Assembly (NCBI GenBank): GCA_002914805.1
Contig: JXTB01000416.1
Span: forward strand, 27,117-91,116
Length of the DNA stretch: 64,000 nucleotides
Origin: Parasponia andersonii
Lineage: Eukaryota; Streptophyta; Magnoliopsida; Rosales; Cannabaceae
Direction of reading: 5' to 3'
Part shown: in pieces, positions 59,402 through 64,000 of the stretch
Position numbering within the stretch: position 1 is the stretch's first letter
Layout of the letters: each line of letters opens with the position of its first letter
The notes under the pieces: generated by a model
Told to the model about the DNA's origin: nothing
Database searches by the model: none
Seen by the model: only the letters and a program-made list of their open reading frames with translations
Position numbers and translations under genes: made by a program

Positions 59402-62400
59402 ATGGGCACCCAGAAGAACACAATCAAAATCAGGAAGAAGAAGAACCAAAACCCAGAAAGCCAATTCCAATTCGATCTCAATCTCTGCTCCAAGAACAAA
59501 GACTTACATGGCGCGATTGCGCTCTACCAGTCCGCCATTACGAATAACACGCGCCTCAATCAGCACCACCTCAATGCCCTCCTCTACCTCTGCTCCAACT
59601 CCGTCGCCGACCCATCTCTCAGAGATTTAGCCTCGCAGAATGGGTTCCTTGTATTCGATCGGATGTCGTCGATGGGCATCGCCCCCAACGAGGCGACGAT
59701 CACGGCCGTCGCCCGACTCGCCGCCGCGAGAGGCGACGGCGATTACGCGTTTGGGTTAGTCAAGAGCATGGGGAAGTACAACGCGGTGCCGAGGTTGCGG
59801 ACGTATGATCCGGCATTGTACTGCTTCTGTGAGAAGTTGGAGGCCGAGAAGGCGTATGAGTTGGAGGAGCACATGGGCTCCGTTGGGGTAAGTCCGGAGG
59901 AGCCGGAGCTTGCAGCGTTGCTTAAGGTCAGCGCAGAGACGAAGAGGGAAGATAGGGTTTATCTGTACTTGCATAAGCTGAGAAGCTCGGTGAGATCGGT
60001 GGGCGAATCGACCGCGAAGCTTATCAGGGACTGGTTTTGTGGGGAGAAGGCTTCTGAGGTTGGGGAGGTGAATTGGGATGCGGGGAGAATCGAAGAAGCG
60101 GTTTCGAGGAATGGAGGAGGGTGGCACGGGCGGGGTTGGATTGGGAAAGGGGATTGGGTTGTGAGTGAAACGAGAATTGCTTCAAGTGGGTGGTGTGGTT
60201 CTTGTGGGGAGCGCTTGTTTTGTGTTGACATTGACGATGAGGAGACGGAGAAGTTCGCGCAGTCGGTGGCTTTGTTGGCCATGGAAAGGGAGGTTAAGTC
60301 GAATTTCAGGGAGTTTCAGGTAAGCAAAGTTGCTTGGCTTGTTCAGTTTAATATAAAATTGAATTGCATATACTGGATTCTTAAGAATAGAGTTTGGAAA
60401 TTTTAGTTGAAATGAGTAAAGTTGTTAAATTTGATGCTTCTTTCAATTCTTAGTAATGCAATTTATACGTGTGCCAAGATTTTTATAAAGTAAATGAGTT
60501 TGGAAGGTTATTAATTATTGTTATTTTGTTTAGTCTTTTTCTTTCCTTCTTTTCAGTATCACCATTATCTTTTGCTATATTATGTTTCATCACTTATTGA
60601 AGGATTGGCTAGAGAAACATGGTGATTATGAAGCTATTGTGGATGGTGCAAATATTGGCCTCTACCAGCAAAATTTTGCAGATGGTGGTTTCAGTGTTTC
60701 TCAGGTTTGTAAAACTCTCTTTTCGGTTCATTTGTGTTCTTATGTCTCAAGTTTAATTGTTTATGTTTTCTGCCCCACCTGTAACATTAACTTCGCATGA
60801 CTCATTTTGCTTATATTTTACTATAGAGCAGCTTGATGCTGTTGTGAGAGAATTGTATAATAGAAGTGGAAGTAAATGGCCGCTTGTTGTCTTGCACAAT
60901 AAACGTTCTCGTGCACTTTTGGAAAATGCTTCTCATAGAAAACTTGTCAAAGAGTGGGTGGACAATGGTGTTCTTTATACCACGCCAAATGGTTCCAATG
61001 ATGATTGGTAAGAACCTGCCTCCAGTGCTTGGTGAAGCTTTTTAATGATTCATTCATTTGTTGTCTAGAAACATTATTTGTCATGATACAGTACTTACGT
61101 TTTTAATCGTAAAAATACTTGTCTTTCGCCACATTGATGGAATGTTGATTAATGACATAGCTTTTTCTCCCTTGTTCACCAACTTCTGTTTTTCGTGTTC
61201 TTATGCTTTGCATATCCACATTATCTTACTTGTCATTCAGGTATTGGCTTTATGCCACTGTAAAACTCAAATGCTTGCTTGTGACTAATGATGAGATGCG
61301 AGATCATATTTTTGAGCTCCTAGGAAGCAGTTTCTTCCTCAAGTGGAAAGAGAGACATCAAGTATGTGCTACTTTACTGCTATTTTTTTTTTTTTTTGGG
61401 TGGACATGTTTGATTGCTACTAATTCCTCTGCATAGTGAAAGGTGCAGATGCAGCCTTCAAAAATATTTTTGCTTCAGTATGTCCTATAACTAAAATTTC
61501 TGTTCCTGGGGCCTTACTCGTATGTAACCTTGTTTTCGTCTATCGTAGGTTAGATATACCTTTGTTAAAGGTAATTTGCAACTTCAGATGCCACCTCCAT
61601 ATTCTTCAGTCATTCAGGTACCAGTTATAGTTGGTCTTTGTGGTTTCATCTCCAGTGGCATGTCCCCCTTTTAATTGTTATATTTCTATTTTTGTCTAAT
61701 CTACTTTATTTGATGGCATATACTGTGCATCATGATTTAGGCATGCCTTGACATTCTTGTTAGTTGCTGAAATTGTTAGTTATGGTGCTAGTTTATAACG
61801 CTTGTTTGAAAACACATGATTTATTGCTTAAATTGTTAGTGACTGTTAATTTATAATGCAAATTATTTGAAAACACAGTATTTGAAGTTTCCTGATAACA
61901 AAAAAATGAATTTAAGATTAGAAATGTGTTTACTTTACGTATCTTTTAGAGGACACTTTATTTATGAATAATGATAGGGACACACAAAATTTACACCAAA
62001 ATCTTTTACCACATGATGTGGCATCCGATTCAATCGCTTATTTTTTGGTGTGATTCACTTTAAATAAGATGGTAGTTGAAATGATGACACATCATTGGTG
62101 TAAGTTTTTGGTGCAAGTTTTTGGTGTCCCAAACCCAATCATTAGTCTTTATTTTTAGGAAATTATGCGTGAAATTGATGGAAGCTCTGGCTGAAACATA
62201 GGGTGTAATGTGCTGGAAAGTTGTTTTAAGGTTCAATAGGGACAACCAATCTTTGGTCTCACAAGCATTTGAAGATTTTCTTCCACTTGAATTTAAGACG
62301 TTTTAAGAACATTCTGATTTCTTTGTAGTTTTGATCATAGTGATAATTTGAAAGTCAGCACATGGAGAACATGGTATTAAACTAGAATCATGAAGGATCC

Positions 62401-63267
62401 TAAGTTACTCGTGCAAATATAGTTCCACAGTAAGTTCTTTTTTTTTTTTTTTAATTTAGATTATCAAGGAGGCCTGAGGTTGTAATGAATCAAAGAGTAA
62501 CAGGACTTGATATTTATTAGCATTTGTACGATTCATAAGAGGTGCAATAAATTTTAACTGTATCAGAATATGTACTTACCTTTTTAGAAATAAAGATTAA
62601 AGAGTTGAAGGGGTAGTGATTTAAGTGGGAAAGTAAGACAGAGACACCTACATACTAAGTAGAGGAAATCTGAACAAACAACAATACATATAGAATTGGT
62701 AAAAATTAACAAATTTCAGTTGGGAGAGCTGTCCCCTTTTGCCAGTACATATATCCATTCCTAATTGTGAATATGGTTTGGGGGAAGGGAAGAAATGTAC
62801 ACTTCAATAGATTCGGACTTTTAGATGAACTATATCAGATGACCGGCTGCTTAATTTTAATATTGTTTTAACTGTTTTAATACGAATAGTTCTTATCAGA
62901 GAAACCGTAGTCATTTTAATTCTTGATATGGAGCTCTGAGATAATAACTCTGTTTCAGGAATCAGAGAAAGGAACTTGGCATGTTCCTGTAGCTGGTGAC
63001 TGCACTGAGGATTCTGAAAAAACCTGGCTGTGCATTACTCGGCCAAGCGTTAACATACCACTTGATGAAGTTCTGCAGAACGTGGAAACTTCTCAGAATG
63101 GTAATGATCTCTGCTGCGACGTTAAACTACTGAGATCGTGCACATCGGGGAGTGTCGGCAGTAGTAGCAACACTTCAGATGGCAGCCTGGATTTATCTGA
63201 GACACGTGATAAAGGAACCATAGCTGCAACAGGGAAAAGAAAAGAGAGGTCCTCATCTACCTTCTAA
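59402..63267 (+). CDS. PRORP2: Protein-only RNase P 2-like (PRORP2), 564 aa, six exons
   Basis: PRORP removes the 5' leader of precursor tRNAs without an RNA subunit. Coding exons (GT-AG): 59402-60319, 60603-60704, 60832-61007, 61241-61361, 61549-61617, 62959-63267; total 1,695 nt including the stop, in phase throughout. Residues about 25-215 are the PPR RNA-binding repeats (YLCSNS, VFDRMSSMGIAPNEATI, YGLV-like, CFCEKLEAEKAYELEEHM). C265, C268, H470 and C487 form the zinc module that joins the two domains. Residues 307-462 are the NYN metallonuclease: D320 in VDGANIGLYQQN, D397 and D398 in SNDDWYW, D416 in TNDEMRDH, the metal-binding aspartates, with spacing as in Arabidopsis PRORP1. The lysine-rich start with no organelle targeting peptide and the close match to the nuclear paralogues suggest nuclear PRORP2/3. 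The start is the first in-frame ATG. The gene appears intact; introns 1-4 are 127-283 bp, and intron 5 is 1,341 bp. Confidence 0.95.
61970..62143. mobile_element. MITE-like inverted repeat in intron 5 of PRORP2
   Basis: AATGATAGGGACAC...TTTACACC at 61970-61998 is mirrored by GGTGTAAGTTTTTGGTG...GGTGTCCCAAACCCAATCATT at 62098-62143, giving a foldback of about 174 bp with GGGACAC(C) termini. No coding capacity. It lies mid-intron, far from the splice sites. Confidence 0.65.
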
Positions 63268-64000
63268 CTAATATCTTCTATGGATAGTTAGAGACAAACT
63301 TTCATCAGAGTACCCGTACCCTGACGTTACAGAGATGCATGCCCTTGCCTCAAAAGGGTTCATGTTTAGAGCAGCAGAGGTTTCTGCCTCTGTTCAACTC
63401 TTGTTTTTTCTAGTCCTCTGGTGCTGTTTGTGTACTATTCGTTTCTGTTTTTATTTTTTTGTTGTCTCCTTACTGCGATTTTTTAGGAAAATGGGTTCAT
63501 ATTTATTCTTTATAACTTTCTAAGGAAAAAGTTGGGGAGAGTTTGACCTATTTACTACATATATTTACACATATATAGGTTTTGGCTACAATGCCCCAAC
63601 TATACTGGCGCACAAGGTAGAGAGATCACGTTACAAGAGTTTTGTTACACAGCTAGGACATAACTTTTATGTAAAGCCTGAAAAATGTTGAAAAATGCGC
63701 TTAATTGGTCCGGGCATGTTTAGCCTTCGCTAATTTGTGCCTTGCGTCGTGGTGGTTTACTAATCGTTTTACACCGGGTTGGTAAGTGTCGTGTCCGTGT
63801 CTTATTGGATTGGTAATTGTATCTGTCTTTGCTTATTATCTTGTCTAATTGTGTTCCTATTTGATATTATTCTTTTTCATATTTAATTGTGCCCCATTTT
63901 TGATATTTTGTATTTTTTTTTCCTTACTTAATCGTGTTTGTTTTTATCTTGCTTAATTATTCCTTTTTTTAACATAATCAAGCAAATTGTCAAATTTAAC
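63268..64000. other. PRORP2 3' untranslated region and downstream spacer
   Basis: The first few hundred bases after the stop are the likely 3' UTR; no strong AATAAA signal is visible. From about 63780 to 64000 the sequence is T-rich with loosely repeated TAATTGTGT/TGCTTAATT phrases. No gene is recognised. Confidence 0.5.

Noticed and set aside
59756-60282. Minus-strand open frames of 107-123 codons
   Set aside because: They lie opposite exon 1 of PRORP2 and are shadows of its GC-rich coding sequence, with no recognisable domain.
1-64000. CRISPR arrays, tRNA genes, rRNA genes, bacterial operons
   Set aside because: No regularly spaced repeats, cloverleaf-type gene or rRNA core sequence was noticed on reading both strands.

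Overview
The window is nuclear DNA from a flowering plant, most likely a eudicot. Evidence: AT-rich intergenic DNA, GT-AG introns, two genes found in land plants (a protein-only RNase P and a BIC-type cryptochrome inhibitor), and transposon families typical of plants (Athila- and Tat-like Ty3/gypsy, Ty1/copia, CACTA, hAT and a LINE that carries RNase H). The species cannot be named from the sequence. No bacterial genes, CRISPR arrays, rRNA or tRNA genes were seen.

Layout: (1) 1-1182, the 3' end of a Ty3/gypsy element; 1762-4098, a solo LTR in reverse orientation with a perfect 5-bp target duplication. (2) 6.6-12.35 kb, a decayed LINE. (3) 12851-13827, a long foldback element. (4) 14.57-37.18 kb, a deep nest. 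A Ty1/copia relic is split by an 11.5-kb Athila-like element. Directly after it lies the 3' half of a CACTA transposon, itself interrupted by a Tat-like Ty3/gypsy derivative (28032-33213) and by a solo LTR (34100-36362). (5) 38.2-38.7 kb, an intact BIC-like gene on the minus strand. (6) 40355-50080, a nearly full-length CACTA transposon related to the first, carrying a piece of a plant NLR gene. (7) 50171-52476, a solo LTR with a second, inverted solo LTR inside it. (8) 54.9-59.0 kb, a decayed hAT element. (9) 59402-63267, an intact six-exon PRORP2-like gene.

Only two host genes look functional: PRORP2-like (nuclear tRNA 5' processing) and BIC-like (damping of blue-light cryptochrome signalling). 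Everything else is transposon sediment. The most interesting observations are an old copy of a cytokinin-activating LOG gene in the position where Athila-type elements often carry an extra 3' ORF, with a TATA-like box just upstream; an NB-ARC fragment inside the CACTA element; and a 1,015-bp identical direct duplication around a single N at 31958, which looks like an assembly error and not biology.
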